DNA of 64,000 bases from Hymenobacter montanus (GCF_014699115.1 NZ_JACXAD010000001.1:310001-374000), one strand, 5' to 3'; counted from the stretch's first letter, positions 35,137 through 44,193 are shown. Made by a program: numbers and translations. The notes: generated from the letters alone by a model not told the origin.

Positions 35137-35144
35137 TATATTTG
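35137..35144 (+). promoter_or_regulatory. -7 element before the basic nucleoid-type protein
   Basis: TATATTTG matches the Bacteroidota -7 box, 75 bases before the ATG. A TTG lies only 15 bases upstream of it, shorter than the usual 19-20, so the promoter call is weak. Confidence 0.4.
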
Positions 35145-35219
35145 AGCGCAACTAATTAAATATCATCGCGCGAAAAGTAGTATCACACCTTTTTTACTCT
35201 TCAACAACCATTATCCCAC

Positions 35220-35969
35220 ATGAAAAAACCTACTTCCCCGCCCAAAACGGAAAAGCCCGCAAAACGCACACCGGAAGAAAAGGCAACCCGCAAGTCAGCG
35301 AAAAAAGCTGATCGCGCCGCCTCGGATCTAAACGATGACCGCGCCGAAAAAAAGGCTAGCCAGAAGAAGACCCTCAAAACCGCCGCTAAGCAGTTGCAAA
35401 AAGAGTTAAACAACCGCATGAACGAAGTGGTGACTCGCATCCGCAAAGAAACGAAGGCGAAGTTGAAGGAAGTAGTGAAAGAGGCGACGCGCCGCCTCGA
35501 CAGCGATACCGAGCGCATGTTCGAACAGGCCCTGCAAACCATTGTGCGGCACTACGACTCCATAACGGGGAGCGATAGCCGCGCAGATAACGGAAGTGCC
35601 AGCGACGGCGCAGCCACCCGTGGCCGCAAGAAAGGCCCGGCCCTGAGCAAGGACGGCTCGCCGGGCAAGGCCCGCGCCAACAGTGCTCCGGACGCTGGCA
35701 ACGCCGAGGCGGATGCCTCAGCCCCCAAAACTCGCGGCCGCAAACCGGCGGCCCCGGCTTCCACCGATGCTCGTCGCGGCCCCAAGCCCGCCGGGGCTAC
35801 CGCGGCGGCTAGCCCAGCCCCGGCCGCTCGCCGCGGCCCCAAGCCCGGCACGCCCGCCACGGGTGCTCGCCGCGGCCCGAAACCACGCGCCCAGGCGGCT
35901 TCGCAGCCCGCAGGCAACGACGTGCTGAATTCGGCCGGCAGCCCCGGCACTGGGGAAGTAAGCGCCTAG
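35220..35969 (+). CDS. Basic protein with AT-hook-like tail (possible nucleoid protein)
   Basis: 249 residues in three parts. Residues 1-50 are a Lys-rich tail (KKADRAASD, EKKASQKKTLK). Residues 50-115 look like a coiled coil (QLQKELNNRMNEVVTRIRKE, then LDSDTERMFEQALQTIV). Residues 120-249 are low complexity, rich in Ala, Pro and Gly, with five short basic repeats: TRGRKKGPA, TRGRKPAAP and three RRGPKP. These resemble AT-hooks (core GRP), with RGRKP and RGPKP in place of the core, and histone H1-type tails. It may bind DNA and organise the nucleoid; this is inferred from composition only. It has its own terminator and no partner gene. Confidence 0.7.
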   Translation: MKKPTSPPKTEKPAKRTPEEKATRKSAKKADRAASDLNDDRAEKKASQKKTLKTAAKQLQKELNNRMNEVVTRIRKETKAKLKEVVKEATRRLDSDTERMFEQALQTIVRHYDSITGSDSRADNGSASDGAATRGRKKGPALSKDGSPGKARANSAPDAGNAEADASAPKTRGRKPAAPASTDARRGPKPAGATAAASPAPAARRGPKPGTPATGARRGPKPRAQAASQPAGNDVLNSAGSPGTGEVSA

Positions 35970-36003
35970 CTTCGCGTATCCACTAAAAGCTCCCGCGGCA
36001 AGG

Positions 36004-36037
36004 GCCCGCTTCCGGTTTAGCCAGGAGCGGGCTTTTT
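36004..36037 (+). terminator. Terminator after the basic protein gene
   Basis: Stem GCCCGCT paired with AGCGGGC, followed by five T, 35 bases past the stop codon. The next 224 bases to the lipoprotein stop codon show nothing else. Confidence 0.8.
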
Positions 36038-36261
36038 CGTTGGACGATACTTGCCTGAAAACCGGGTTTCCAGTATCTCGGGTACTCAGGGCGCGAAAAA
36101 GACAGGGCTGTACGGCACGACAGTTCACGACGTGTGACAGGCCCACCTAAAGGCCGGTGAAGGCAACCTGACAGCTACGGTGCGCTCAGGCTAACGTCGA
36201 TGCCCAACTCGCTTTGCTGCCGCTACAACATTGCGTTGCGTCAACCCTGGCCTGGGCTTTC

Positions 36262-36615
36262 TTACGGGCGCCGTGGGTTGTCCACGGGCGGGTCGTTATT
36301 GAGGCGCTGCATGCGCGTTTCGGGCGTGGTGGTATTAGGGTCGTTGGTGTTGAGGGTTTCGATGCGCTTCTCACGGTTGATGTCGGCCGCTTGCTCGCCC
36401 AGGCGCACGCGGTTGGGGGTGGCGTCGGGTACGGCGGAGCTACTACCGGCACCGTTGCCGTTATAAATGGCGCGCCGGTCGGCATCGGTGCGCACCTGAG
36501 TAGGCGTGGCCGAGGGCGCCGAAGTTTCGGTGGTTTGCTCGGCAGCGGTGCAGGCCGACAGCAGCAGGGCGCCCAAAGCCAGTGCCGGGCCCCCGGTAGA
36601 TAAGCGAATGTTCAT
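36262..36615 (-). CDS. Small lipoprotein, hypothetical
   Basis: 117 residues with a signal peptide (LSTGGPALALGALLLSAC) ending in the lipobox LSAC, so the mature protein is lipid-anchored. The mature part is polar and probably disordered, rich in Thr, Asn, Pro and Asp (TNDPNTTTPETRMQRLNND). No domain is recognised. The start MNIRLS at 36615 gives a normal signal length; an ATG 16 codons upstream is possible. It lies 78 bases downstream of the DUF3050 gene on the same strand. Confidence 0.6.
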   Translation of the reverse strand: MNIRLSTGGPALALGALLLSACTAAEQTTETSAPSATPTQVRTDADRRAIYNGNGAGSSSAVPDATPNRVRLGEQAADINREKRIETLNTNDPNTTTPETRMQRLNNDPPVDNPRRP

Positions 36616-36693
36616 CATGGCCAACGCGAAAAAGAGACCGGCCAGCAGAGCCGTCTGCTTCAAACGCGGGCGGGGCCCCGGGGGTTGGCGGTA

Positions 36694-37485
36694 CTACGCC
36701 ACCGAGCGACGGGGTTTGCTGGTCGAGATCCCATCCCAGAGCTCCATCCGAGCCTCCAAGCACCGAATAACTACGCGCTGGCAGTCGAGCCAGGACTCGG
36801 GGTCATCGCCGCAAAGCTCGCGTACCATCTGTTGAGCCAAGGGGGCGTGCACCTCCTCGTCGAGCTGAATATGCCGGTCGAGGTAGTAAATAAAAGTGTC
36901 GAGCTGGCCGGGAAACCGGTCGCGCAACTCCCCTACCAGTTGGCGGAACATGGCCGGAATCAGGTCTTCGCGGCCGAAAGTGAAGGCGGCGGCCACGGCG
37001 TGCGGCTTACCGGAGCGAATGATATCGAACGTGGTTTCGACGAACTGGCGCACGGAGCCGGGCACCTGAGCGGCCGTCAGGGCCTGGCTGAGGGTGCGGC
37101 CCTCGGCCAGGGCGGCCAACAGTTGGCGGATGGGCCCGGTGTCGGCGCCGCATTCCTCCATTGCGCGGAGGTACAGCTCGAAGTGGCTGACCGGCTGGCC
37201 GTTCGGGTCGACGTCGGTTTCCTCCTCCAACACTATTTCGTTGATCAGACGCCGCGTGGTCGCGTTGGCCGTCGGCACCCACGGCACCTGCACGCACGTC
37301 AGCTCGCGCTGCAAGGACTTGAGCAGCGACATAAAATCCCAAACGGCAAAAACGTGGTGCTCCATGAAACGCCGCAGGTCGGGCAGGGTCTGGATGCGGG
37401 AATAGAGGTTGTTGTTGAGCAACATCCAACGGGAGTGCGCCACTTCACGTTGCAGGTAGTCGATGGGGTCAGAGATAGCAGTCAT
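36694..37485 (-). CDS. DUF3050 domain protein, haem-oxygenase-like fold
   Basis: 263-residue soluble protein of the DUF3050 family. The all-helical family is related to the haem oxygenase/TenA fold and may hold a di-iron centre; its reaction is not known to me. Family motifs are FMEHHVFAVWDFMSLLKSLQREL (His pair), NEIVLEEETDVDPNG and FTFGREDLIPAMF. YYLDRHIQLDEEVHAPLAQQM also carries Asp, His and Glu suited to metal binding. The start MTAISDPIDYLQREV at 37485 fits the family. There is no signal peptide. Confidence 0.82.
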   Translation of the reverse strand: MTAISDPIDYLQREVAHSRWMLLNNNLYSRIQTLPDLRRFMEHHVFAVWDFMSLLKSLQRELTCVQVPWVPTANATTRRLINEIVLEEETDVDPNGQPVSHFELYLRAMEECGADTGPIRQLLAALAEGRTLSQALTAAQVPGSVRQFVETTFDIIRSGKPHAVAAAFTFGREDLIPAMFRQLVGELRDRFPGQLDTFIYYLDRHIQLDEEVHAPLAQQMVRELCGDDPESWLDCQRVVIRCLEARMELWDGISTSKPRRSVA

Positions 37486-37578
37486 AAAGTGTAAAATTAA
37501 ATGGCAATAGTCTAACAGAATCTGATAACCTCTTATCAACGATAGTCAAGATAACACCAGAATAGTATGTAAATACGA

Positions 37579-37613
37579 AGAAGGCCCCTGAAATGGATTT
37601 CCAGCGGCCTTCT
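37579..37613 (-). terminator. Hairpin after msrB
   Basis: Stem AGAAGGCC with inner CTG/CAG, complement GGCCTTCT, 34 bases past the msrB stop codon. The T-tract on the minus strand is weak. Confidence 0.55.
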
Positions 37614-37646
37614 AATTGTGAATTTCCTAGAAAAATACCAGCTTAT

Positions 37647-38192
37647 CTATTTCTTCTCGAATACGAGCGCGTTGCCATCCATGCAGTAGCGCTGACCGGT
37701 GGGCTTGGGGCCATCATCGAACACGTGGCCAAGGTGACCGCCGCATTTAGCGCACACTATCTCGTCGCGGCTCATCCCGAAGGTGTTGTCGGAAGCTACT
37801 TTCACGCTGTTAGCCGTAGCGGGCGCGAAGAAGCTGGGCCAGCCGGTTCCCGATTCAAATTTGGTTTCGGAGTAGAAAAGTAGATTATGGTCGGCGGCGC
37901 AGTAGTAGCTGCCGGCCGCGTGGTTGTCGTGGTATTTGCCCGTGAACGGCCGCTCCGTTCCTTTTTGCCGCAGAATGTAGAACTGTTCGGGGGTTAAGAC
38001 CTTTTTCCATTCGGCCTCGGTTTTACGCACGGGGAATTCGTCCGGCTTGCCCGTTACTGGCTTGGGTTGGAAATAGGTTTTGCCCCCTACCGTACGAGTT
38101 GGAGGGGTATTCACGGCCACGTCGCGTTGCTGCGAGCAGGCGGAGTTTAGCGTAAGGACTGAGACCAAAAGCACCAGCAGAGAGACACGCAT
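37647..38192 (-). CDS. msrB: Peptide-methionine (R)-S-oxide reductase, lipoprotein form
   Basis: Repairs oxidised methionine. The 181 residues start with a lipoprotein signal (LLVLLVSVLTLNSAC), so it acts in the periplasm. The MsrB core follows: RQKGTERPFTGKY, ETKFESGTGWPSFF and the catalytic Cys in GQRYCMDG. The zinc site is only half present: the second CxxC (VCAKCGGHLGHVF) is intact, but the first reads CAAD where the family has CxxC. Metal binding may thus be weak or lost. The start at 38192 was set by the signal peptide. It is divergent from typA. Confidence 0.9.
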   Translation of the reverse strand: MRVSLLVLLVSVLTLNSACSQQRDVAVNTPPTRTVGGKTYFQPKPVTGKPDEFPVRKTEAEWKKVLTPEQFYILRQKGTERPFTGKYHDNHAAGSYYCAADHNLLFYSETKFESGTGWPSFFAPATANSVKVASDNTFGMSRDEIVCAKCGGHLGHVFDDGPKPTGQRYCMDGNALVFEKK

Positions 38193-38400
38193 AGAGGGAG
38201 AGGTTAAGTGACGAAAGCCCAACATACGAGGGGGCCCGACGGTTCGGTCGGCGGGGTAGCCAAAAACTGCCGGGAACGTTCCGCCTCTGGTAATCAATTC
38301 AGGGCGGGCAGCCTCGCCGTACGGGGGCGGTGCAGCCCGCGTCCCGGCCGGGGGTTGGGTTAATACTTGAGTAACACCAGGCTTTGCGCCTTTTTTTCCG

Positions 38401-38408
38401 TACCTTTG
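38401..38408 (+). promoter_or_regulatory. -7 element of typA
   Basis: TACCTTTG matches the Bacteroidota -7 box, 21 bases before the typA ATG. The nearest TTG is 14 bases upstream, closer than usual. Confidence 0.5.
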
Positions 38409-38428
38409 CACCCGCAAAAACCCAACAC

Positions 38429-40240
38429 ATGGCCCAGAACATTCGGAATATTGCCATCATCGCTCACGTTGACCACGGCAAGACCACCTTGGTGGATAAA
38501 ATCATCCACGCATCTAAGATTTTCGACGCGCACCAGCACTTCGACGACCTCATCCTAGACAACAACGACCTGGAGCGCGAGCGCGGCATCACCATCGTTT
38601 CCAAGAACGTATCAGTTCGGTATAAAGACGTAAAGATTAACATCATCGACACGCCTGGTCACGCTGACTTCGGCGGCGAAGTGGAGCGCGTGCTGAAGCT
38701 GGCCGATGGTGTACTGCTGCTCGTGGATGCCTTTGAAGGCGCCATGCCCCAGACCCGCTTCGTACTCGGCAAAGCCATCGACCTGGGCCTGAAGCCCATT
38801 GTGGTGGTGAACAAAGTAGACAAAGAAAACTGCCGGCCCGACGAGGTGCACGAGCAGGTGTTCGACCTGATGTTCAACCTCGGTGCCAGCGAAGACCAGC
38901 TGGACTTCGTGACCCTGTACGGCTCGTCGAAGCAGGGCTGGATGAACACCGACTGGAAAGTTAAAACCGACAATATCACCCCGCTGCTCGACGCCGTGGT
39001 GGCGTCTATTCCGCCCGCTCCAACCCTGGAAGGCACGCCGCAGATGCAGATTACCTCGCTCGACTACTCGTCGTTCGTGGGGCGTATCGCCATTGGCCGG
39101 GTACACCGCGGCACGTTGAAAGAAGGCGCGAACATGAGCTTGATGAAGGCCGACGGCAGCATCAAAAAAGTAAAAATCCGCGAGCTGCACGTTTTCGAAG
39201 GCCTGGGCCGCGTGAAAGTAAACGAGGTAAGCAGCGGCGAAATCTGCGCCGTGTCGGGCATCGAAGGCTTCGACATTGGCGACACGCTGGCCGACTTCGA
39301 AAACCCCGAAGCGCTGCCGCGCATCAGCATCGACGAGCCGACGATGAACATGCTGTTCACCATCAACAACTCGCCGTTCTTCGGCAAGGAGGGCAAGTTT
39401 GTGACTTCGCGCCACCTGCGGGACCGCCTCTTCAAAGAAACCGAGAAGAACCTTGCCCTGCGCGTGGAGGCAACCGATAAGGAAGATACCTTCCTGGTAT
39501 TCGGCCGTGGCATTCTGCACTTGTCGGTTCTGATCGAAACCATGCGCCGCGAAGGCTACGAGCTCCAGGTAGGCCAGCCCCAGGTGCTGTTCAAGGAAGA
39601 CGAGAATGGCAAGCGCCTCGAACCGGTGGAGCTGCTGGTAGTGGACGTGCCCGAGGAATCGGCGGGCAAGGTGATTGAGCTGGTGAGCATGCGCAAAGGC
39701 GAAATGACTATCATGGAGCCCAAGGGTGACTTGCAGCACCTGGAGTTCAACATCCCGTCGCGCGGCCTCATTGGCCTGCGCAACAACGTGCTGACGGCTA
39801 CGGGCGGCGAGGCCATCATGAACCACCGCTTCATTGGTTACGAGGAGCACAAGGGGCCCATTCCGGGCCGCATCGCGGGTTCGCTGATTTCGCTGGAAAC
39901 GGGCCCCGGTACTGCCTACACCATCGATAAGATGCAGGACCGCGGCTCATTCTTTGTGGACCCGGGGGAGGAAGTGTACGCGGGCCAGGTTATCGGCGAG
40001 CACACCCGCCCGAACGACTTGACCATCAACATTCAGAAGGGCAAGAAGCTAACGAACATGCGGGCTTCGGGCTCGGACGACAACGTCAAGATTGTGCCTA
40101 AGCGCCAGTTCTCGCTGGAGGAAGCCATGGAATACATCCAGAAGGATGAGTACCTGGAGGTAACGCCGAAATCGGTGCGCATGCGCAAGATTCTGCTCGA
40201 CGAAAACGAGCGGCTACGCTACGCCAAGCAGGCTGATTAA
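38429..40240 (+). CDS. typA: Ribosome-associated GTPase TypA/BipA
   Basis: Translational GTPase of the EF-G family that helps assemble ribosomes, especially under stress. The 603 residues carry G1 AHVDHGKTTL, the switch region ERGITIVSKN, G3 DTPGHADFGGEVERVL and G4 VVNKVDKENCRP. Domain II and the EF-G-type C-terminal domains follow (MRREGYELQVGQPQVLFKE; PSRGLIGLRNNVLTATGG is a BipA hallmark). The start MAQNIRNIAIIAHVDHGK at 38429 is standard. A terminator closes the unit. Confidence 0.97.
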   Translation: MAQNIRNIAIIAHVDHGKTTLVDKIIHASKIFDAHQHFDDLILDNNDLERERGITIVSKNVSVRYKDVKINIIDTPGHADFGGEVERVLKLADGVLLLVDAFEGAMPQTRFVLGKAIDLGLKPIVVVNKVDKENCRPDEVHEQVFDLMFNLGASEDQLDFVTLYGSSKQGWMNTDWKVKTDNITPLLDAVVASIPPAPTLEGTPQMQITSLDYSSFVGRIAIGRVHRGTLKEGANMSLMKADGSIKKVKIRELHVFEGLGRVKVNEVSSGEICAVSGIEGFDIGDTLADFENPEALPRISIDEPTMNMLFTINNSPFFGKEGKFVTSRHLRDRLFKETEKNLALRVEATDKEDTFLVFGRGILHLSVLIETMRREGYELQVGQPQVLFKEDENGKRLEPVELLVVDVPEESAGKVIELVSMRKGEMTIMEPKGDLQHLEFNIPSRGLIGLRNNVLTATGGEAIMNHRFIGYEEHKGPIPGRIAGSLISLETGPGTAYTIDKMQDRGSFFVDPGEEVYAGQVIGEHTRPNDLTINIQKGKKLTNMRASGSDDNVKIVPKRQFSLEEAMEYIQKDEYLEVTPKSVRMRKILLDENERLRYAKQAD

Positions 40241-40277
40241 GTCCGGTCTTCGCCAGATTCCACGGATTATTTGTAAG

Positions 40278-40307
40278 AAGGGTGCGACTTTGGTCGCGCC
40301 CTTTTTT
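40278..40307 (+). terminator. Terminator of typA
   Basis: Stem AAGGGTGCGAC paired with GTCGCGCCCTT (one wobble pair), four-base loop, followed by six T. Confidence 0.9.
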
Positions 40308-40344
40308 GTGGGCATCTCTCTATTTTTAAGCTCTTTTTCTCCGT

Positions 40345-40863
40345 ATGAACTCAGTATTGCTAAAGGAGTTTGTTCAGTTCTTCACCCTCACGGACGCGGC
40401 GGCTACTGAGCGCATAAGTGAGCGGCTGAGACTGGGGCTTCGCGACCCGGCCGCCTACCAGGAGCAGTTTGCGGAAGAGTTAGGGGAGCGCGGCATTGTA
40501 GCTGAGCTACCGCCCCAGGAACTGCGCGACATTGCCCTGATTGACGCCCTGCTGGCGGAAGACTTGGCCTGGGAAAGCGACTGGAAGGACACGGCCGCGG
40601 ATATGGCCGAGGGCCTGAACGAAATCCTAAGCTGTCAAAACCGCCCCCACCCTCTGCGGCCGAGCGCGCTGGGCCGTGGACGCGGGGAACCCGGCCCCGA
40701 ACAGCTCGACACCGTGCAGGACGCTTTGGAGGCGCAGGGCCTGGCTCTTGTGCTATTTACGCTCGATAGCGACTCGTACCCATTGAGCATAGTAGCCGAT
40801 GAGCAGGCGGAAAACCTACGGCAAAGCGCCCGGGAGCTGGGATTCGGAGTGACGGTTTACTGA
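40345..40863 (+). CDS. DUF6630-like hypothetical protein
   Basis: 172-residue acidic, soluble protein. The pattern ALIDALLAEDLAWESDWKD in the middle followed by GLALVLFTLDSDSYPLSIV near the end resembles DUF6630, a family of unknown function; I place it there from memory of the motif. The N-terminal half is helical (VQFFTLTDAAATERISERL). Residues 95-110 (NRPHPLRPSALGRGRGEP) look like a disordered insert. No signal peptide and no partner gene. Confidence 0.65.
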   Translation: MNSVLLKEFVQFFTLTDAAATERISERLRLGLRDPAAYQEQFAEELGERGIVAELPPQELRDIALIDALLAEDLAWESDWKDTAADMAEGLNEILSCQNRPHPLRPSALGRGRGEPGPEQLDTVQDALEAQGLALVLFTLDSDSYPLSIVADEQAENLRQSARELGFGVTVY

Positions 40864-40977
40864 GCGAAACGCTGGCTCGGTGCAACTGCAAGAAGGCTAA
40901 TAATCCCGGCCCTGATGCATCCTGTTTGCCTCCTACCCGGCAGTTGTGCCGCACCTAGCCGTGCGCCAGCGGCAGTG

Positions 40978-41799
40978 CTATTGCCGCTGGCGCACGGCCT
41001 CAAAGGTGAGGACCGCCGTAGCCACGCTCACGTTGAGCGAGTCGATGCGGCCGCGCATGGGTACGATAATGGTTTCGTCGCAGGCCGCCCGCAGCTGCGG
41101 AGTGAGCCCATCGGCCTCGGTGCCCATGACCAAGGCCGTGGGGCCGCGAAAATCGCAGTCGGTGTACGTCCGGGCCCCGAGAGCCAGGGCGGCGGCGTAG
41201 GAACGAATGCCCTTAGCGCCCAAAAAATCCAGAATATCGGCCACCGGCGCCGCTACCGTGGGCACGGTGAATACGCAGCCAATGCTGGCCCGGATGACGT
41301 TAGGGTTAAACAAATCGGTACGCGGGTCGCCGATGAGCACGGCATCGACCGGGGCGGCATCGGCAGTGCGGAGGATGGCGCCGAGGTTGCCGGGCTTTTC
41401 CACGGCTTCGAGCACGATAACCAGCGGGTTGGGCGGCAGGTGCAGGCCGGACAGAGTGCGAGTGGGGATGCGCAGCACGGCCAGCAGCCCGTCGGAGCCC
41501 TCGCGGTAGGCTACTTTCTCGAAAACGGCGCGGCTGACCTCGAACCACTCGGGCGCGGTCGGGCTGGCGGAAAGTAAGTGGGGCAGGGCAGCAAGACCGG
41601 TTGCGCCGGCCAGTTCGGGGCAGGTAAACAGGGTGGCTACGGCCAAGCCGGCCTCCACGGCAATGGTCAGCTCGCGCAGGCCTTCGACCAAGGTCAGCCC
41701 CAGGCTGCGACGCTCGGCCGGTTTTTGCTGGAGACGCAGCAGTTGCTTGATGCGGGGGTTTTGGGGGCTGCTGAGGCGGTCGGAGGGAGCAAACGGCAT
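40978..41799 (-). CDS. TrmH/SpoU family RNA methyltransferase
   Basis: 2'-O-methylates rRNA or tRNA using SAM through a knotted SPOUT domain; the target base is unknown. The 273 residues have a small N-terminal substrate-binding domain (NPRIKQLLRLQQKPAERRS, GLTLVEGLREL). The SPOUT motifs are EAVEKPGNLGAILRTADAA (motif 1), ALVMGTEADGLT (motif 2) and IIVPMRGRIDSLNVSVATAVLTFE (motif 3, the knot). The start at 41799 (MPFAPSDRLSSPQNPRIK) excludes an unrelated longer reading. It is divergent from the histidine kinase. Confidence 0.92.
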   Translation of the reverse strand: MPFAPSDRLSSPQNPRIKQLLRLQQKPAERRSLGLTLVEGLRELTIAVEAGLAVATLFTCPELAGATGLAALPHLLSASPTAPEWFEVSRAVFEKVAYREGSDGLLAVLRIPTRTLSGLHLPPNPLVIVLEAVEKPGNLGAILRTADAAPVDAVLIGDPRTDLFNPNVIRASIGCVFTVPTVAAPVADILDFLGAKGIRSYAAALALGARTYTDCDFRGPTALVMGTEADGLTPQLRAACDETIIVPMRGRIDSLNVSVATAVLTFEAVRQRQ

Positions 41800-41881
41800 G
41801 GGCGCAAAGATACCGGTGGGGCGGCGGGCCCCAACGGTAGCCAGGGCTCCCGCGCAGGGTGGTCCATTACCTTCGCGGGCG

Positions 41882-43372
41882 ATGAAATCAAGAATTGACC
41901 CTAAAATTATTGCCGGGTTTGCCCTGGCCATTGGCATCTTGCTCCTCACCGCCGCGGCGTCGTTTTGGAGCGTCCGGGGCCTGAGTGTGCAAACCGAGCG
42001 GGTAGAGCACACCTACCAGGTATTGCAGGAAGCCGAAAGCATCACCGCCGCGCTGAAAGATGCCCAGGCGGGCACCCGGGGCTACCTGCTCACCGGCGAC
42101 ACCGCCTACCTGCGGCCCTACAGCATTGCCATCGGCCAGCTACCGGCCAGCCTGGAGCGCATTCAGTCCTTGACAGTCGATAACCTCGTTCAACGGGCCC
42201 GCCTCGACTCGTTGCGCCTGCTGGTGGAGCAGGAATTTCGCATTCTGAGGCCCCTCACGGAGGTTAATAAATCCATGGGCCAGGCGGCCATGCAAACCCT
42301 GCTCGATACCGACCGCCAAACCCTGCGCCAGGTCCGACTCCTCTACGACCGCATCAAAAGCAGTGAGATGGCGCTGCTAGCCCAGCGGAGCGCCCTGCAA
42401 AACGTATTTGAGCAAGCCACGCCCGTTGTAGTCCTGCTATCGGCGGTGCTGGCGGTGCTGATTGTGGTGTTGCTCGTCGTAAAAATCACGAAAGAGCTGG
42501 CCGATAACCGCCGCTTGCAAGGCGAGCTGGCCGACATCAACGCGACCGTGAGCCGGCGCATCGCGCAAATTCGGGAGCTGGCCGAGCAAGTAGTCCAAGG
42601 CGACTACACGGTGAAAATTACCGATTTCAACGACGACAACATCGGCGGCCTGGCCATGTCGCTCAACCGCATGACCCAGACCCTGGATGCCAGCTTCGGG
42701 GCCCTGGAAAAACGCAACCAGGAGCTCGACCAGTTTGCCTACGTGGCTTCGCACGATTTAAAGGCCCCCCTGCGCGGCGTAACCACCATTGTGAAGTGGA
42801 TTGAGGAGGAGCTCGCGGCCGAGCTGTCGCCCCAGCTCCGCACGTACCTCGACCAAATGAAGGGCCGCCTCAGCCGGCTCGAAGACCTGATAAACGGCTT
42901 GCTCGCCTACGCCCGGGTGGGTCGCACTGCCCAGCCCACCGAAACCGTGGACGTGGCCCAGCTACTGGCCGAAGTAGCCGAGCTGGTGGTGCCCCCGGAT
43001 TTCTCACTCGCGGTAGGGCCCAACATGCCGACGCTCCTAACGGATCGGCTGGGGTTGCAGCAGGTGTTTACCAACCTGCTCAGCAACGCCGTGAAGTACC
43101 ACCAGCGCGGGGCCGGTAACTTGGCAGTGACTTGCCAGGACGAAGGCTCCCACTACGAATTCCGGGTGCAGGACGACGGCCCGGGCATCGCGCCGGAGTA
43201 TCACCAAAAGATTTTTTTGCTGTTTCAAACGCTGCGGGACCGCCACACGGCCGAGAGCACGGGAATTGGCCTAAGTATTGTTCAGAAAATAATAAACGAG
43301 CACCAAGGCACCATTCGCGTTGAGTCGAGTCCGGGCCAGGGTGCTGGCTTTATCTTTACCTGGCCCAAGTGA
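41882..43372 (+). CDS. CHASE3-domain sensor histidine kinase
   Basis: Membrane kinase of 496 residues. A first helix (IIAGFALAIGILLLTAAASFW) is followed by a periplasmic CHASE3 sensor domain (about 30-180; AQAGTRGYLLTGDTAYL is its hallmark), a second helix (VVVLLSAVLAVLIVVLLV) and a HAMP-like linker. HisKA has the phospho-acceptor His291 in YVASHDLKAPLRG. The ATPase domain has N box NLLSNAVKYH, G1 DDGPGIA and G2 STGIGLSIV. The domain order resembles phytochrome-type kinases. The receiver-only gene just downstream is its probable partner. The signal sensed is unknown. Confidence 0.93.
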   Translation: MKSRIDPKIIAGFALAIGILLLTAAASFWSVRGLSVQTERVEHTYQVLQEAESITAALKDAQAGTRGYLLTGDTAYLRPYSIAIGQLPASLERIQSLTVDNLVQRARLDSLRLLVEQEFRILRPLTEVNKSMGQAAMQTLLDTDRQTLRQVRLLYDRIKSSEMALLAQRSALQNVFEQATPVVVLLSAVLAVLIVVLLVVKITKELADNRRLQGELADINATVSRRIAQIRELAEQVVQGDYTVKITDFNDDNIGGLAMSLNRMTQTLDASFGALEKRNQELDQFAYVASHDLKAPLRGVTTIVKWIEEELAAELSPQLRTYLDQMKGRLSRLEDLINGLLAYARVGRTAQPTETVDVAQLLAEVAELVVPPDFSLAVGPNMPTLLTDRLGLQQVFTNLLSNAVKYHQRGAGNLAVTCQDEGSHYEFRVQDDGPGIAPEYHQKIFLLFQTLRDRHTAESTGIGLSIVQKIINEHQGTIRVESSPGQGAGFIFTWPK

Positions 43373-43465
43373 GGTTGCGCGTCTGTTATTCAGAAGCAGG
43401 CCCTAGCTACGGTAAAAACGGGCCCAGACGATTACAAACAAAGCCTCAAAAACCCTTTCCCTGCT

Positions 43466-43876
43466 ATGCGTTCGGTTTTGTTAGTGGAAGATGACATTTT
43501 TGATACGATGACTGCGCAGAAATCCTTTGCCAAGTTCAACGTGCCCCACCAGCTGCACACGGCCTTCAACGGCGAGGAGGCCCTGGACTTACTGCTGGGC
43601 CGCAACGGGGTCGAGGCCATCCGGCCGCTACCGGAGGTTATCCTGCTCGATTTGAACATGCCCCGCATGAATGGCATTGAGTTCCTGACGGAGCTGCGTT
43701 CCACTGATCAATTTCAGGACATTCCGGTATTCATCACCACTACCTCCAGCATGGACGTGGACCGCCTGAGCACCGAAAAGCTGGGCGTGAGCGGCTACAT
43801 TGTCAAACCCTTGGATTTTGAGACGACCACGGACTTGTCGGACAGTCTAAGCCTGCTGGAAAAGCTGCTGAATTAG
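43466..43876 (+). CDS. Receiver-only response regulator
   Basis: 136-residue CheY-like protein with no output domain. Phospho-acceptor Asp62 is in ILLDLNMPRMNG; the acidic pair Asp9-Asp10 is in LLVEDDIFD; the conserved Lys is in GYIVKPLDFE. It starts 93 bases after the kinase stop codon, in the same direction, and is probably phosphorylated by it. It resembles the Rcp1-type regulators that pair with phytochrome-like kinases. With no DNA-binding domain, it must act by protein contact or in a phosphorelay. Confidence 0.93.
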   Translation: MRSVLLVEDDIFDTMTAQKSFAKFNVPHQLHTAFNGEEALDLLLGRNGVEAIRPLPEVILLDLNMPRMNGIEFLTELRSTDQFQDIPVFITTTSSMDVDRLSTEKLGVSGYIVKPLDFETTTDLSDSLSLLEKLLN

Positions 43877-44193
43877 ACCCAGTTATCGGAATTCGCCCCT
43901 GGATGCCAACCTGTCTAGATGCTCCGATATTTGCGGAAACTCGTTTTAGTGCCAGGGCTTGCCCCGGCCCTTCGCTGGTTCTGGCACCAACCGATAAAGA
44001 AACCCCGCCGGCCGCCACGCCAGGGCGCTTGGTTTATTCGAACTCCACGAGGCTGGGGCGGAATTTACCTTAATTGCCTGTCGTTTGCGTTGCTGTCTGG
44101 TCTGCACCTACTATTGAGCCTTCGGGAGCGGGCCTGGAATAGTTACCGGGCGTTGTTACCTTGTTCAGCCTCATTGCTTTTTCCGTTATTTTC
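43877..44193. other. Intergenic stretch, no supported gene
   Basis: 317 bases without a convincing gene. A frame beginning at 43919 could encode about 92 residues but has no family likeness and ends inside the next signal-peptide region. A loose hairpin with GTGCCAG/CTGGCAC arms lies near 43950-43985. No promoter consensus was seen. Confidence 0.4.

Noticed and set aside
38612..39850. Long antisense frame (412 codons) over typA
   Set aside because: A shadow of typA caused by GC-rich third positions. Composition is abnormal (His, Ala and Gln excess) and no motif is visible.
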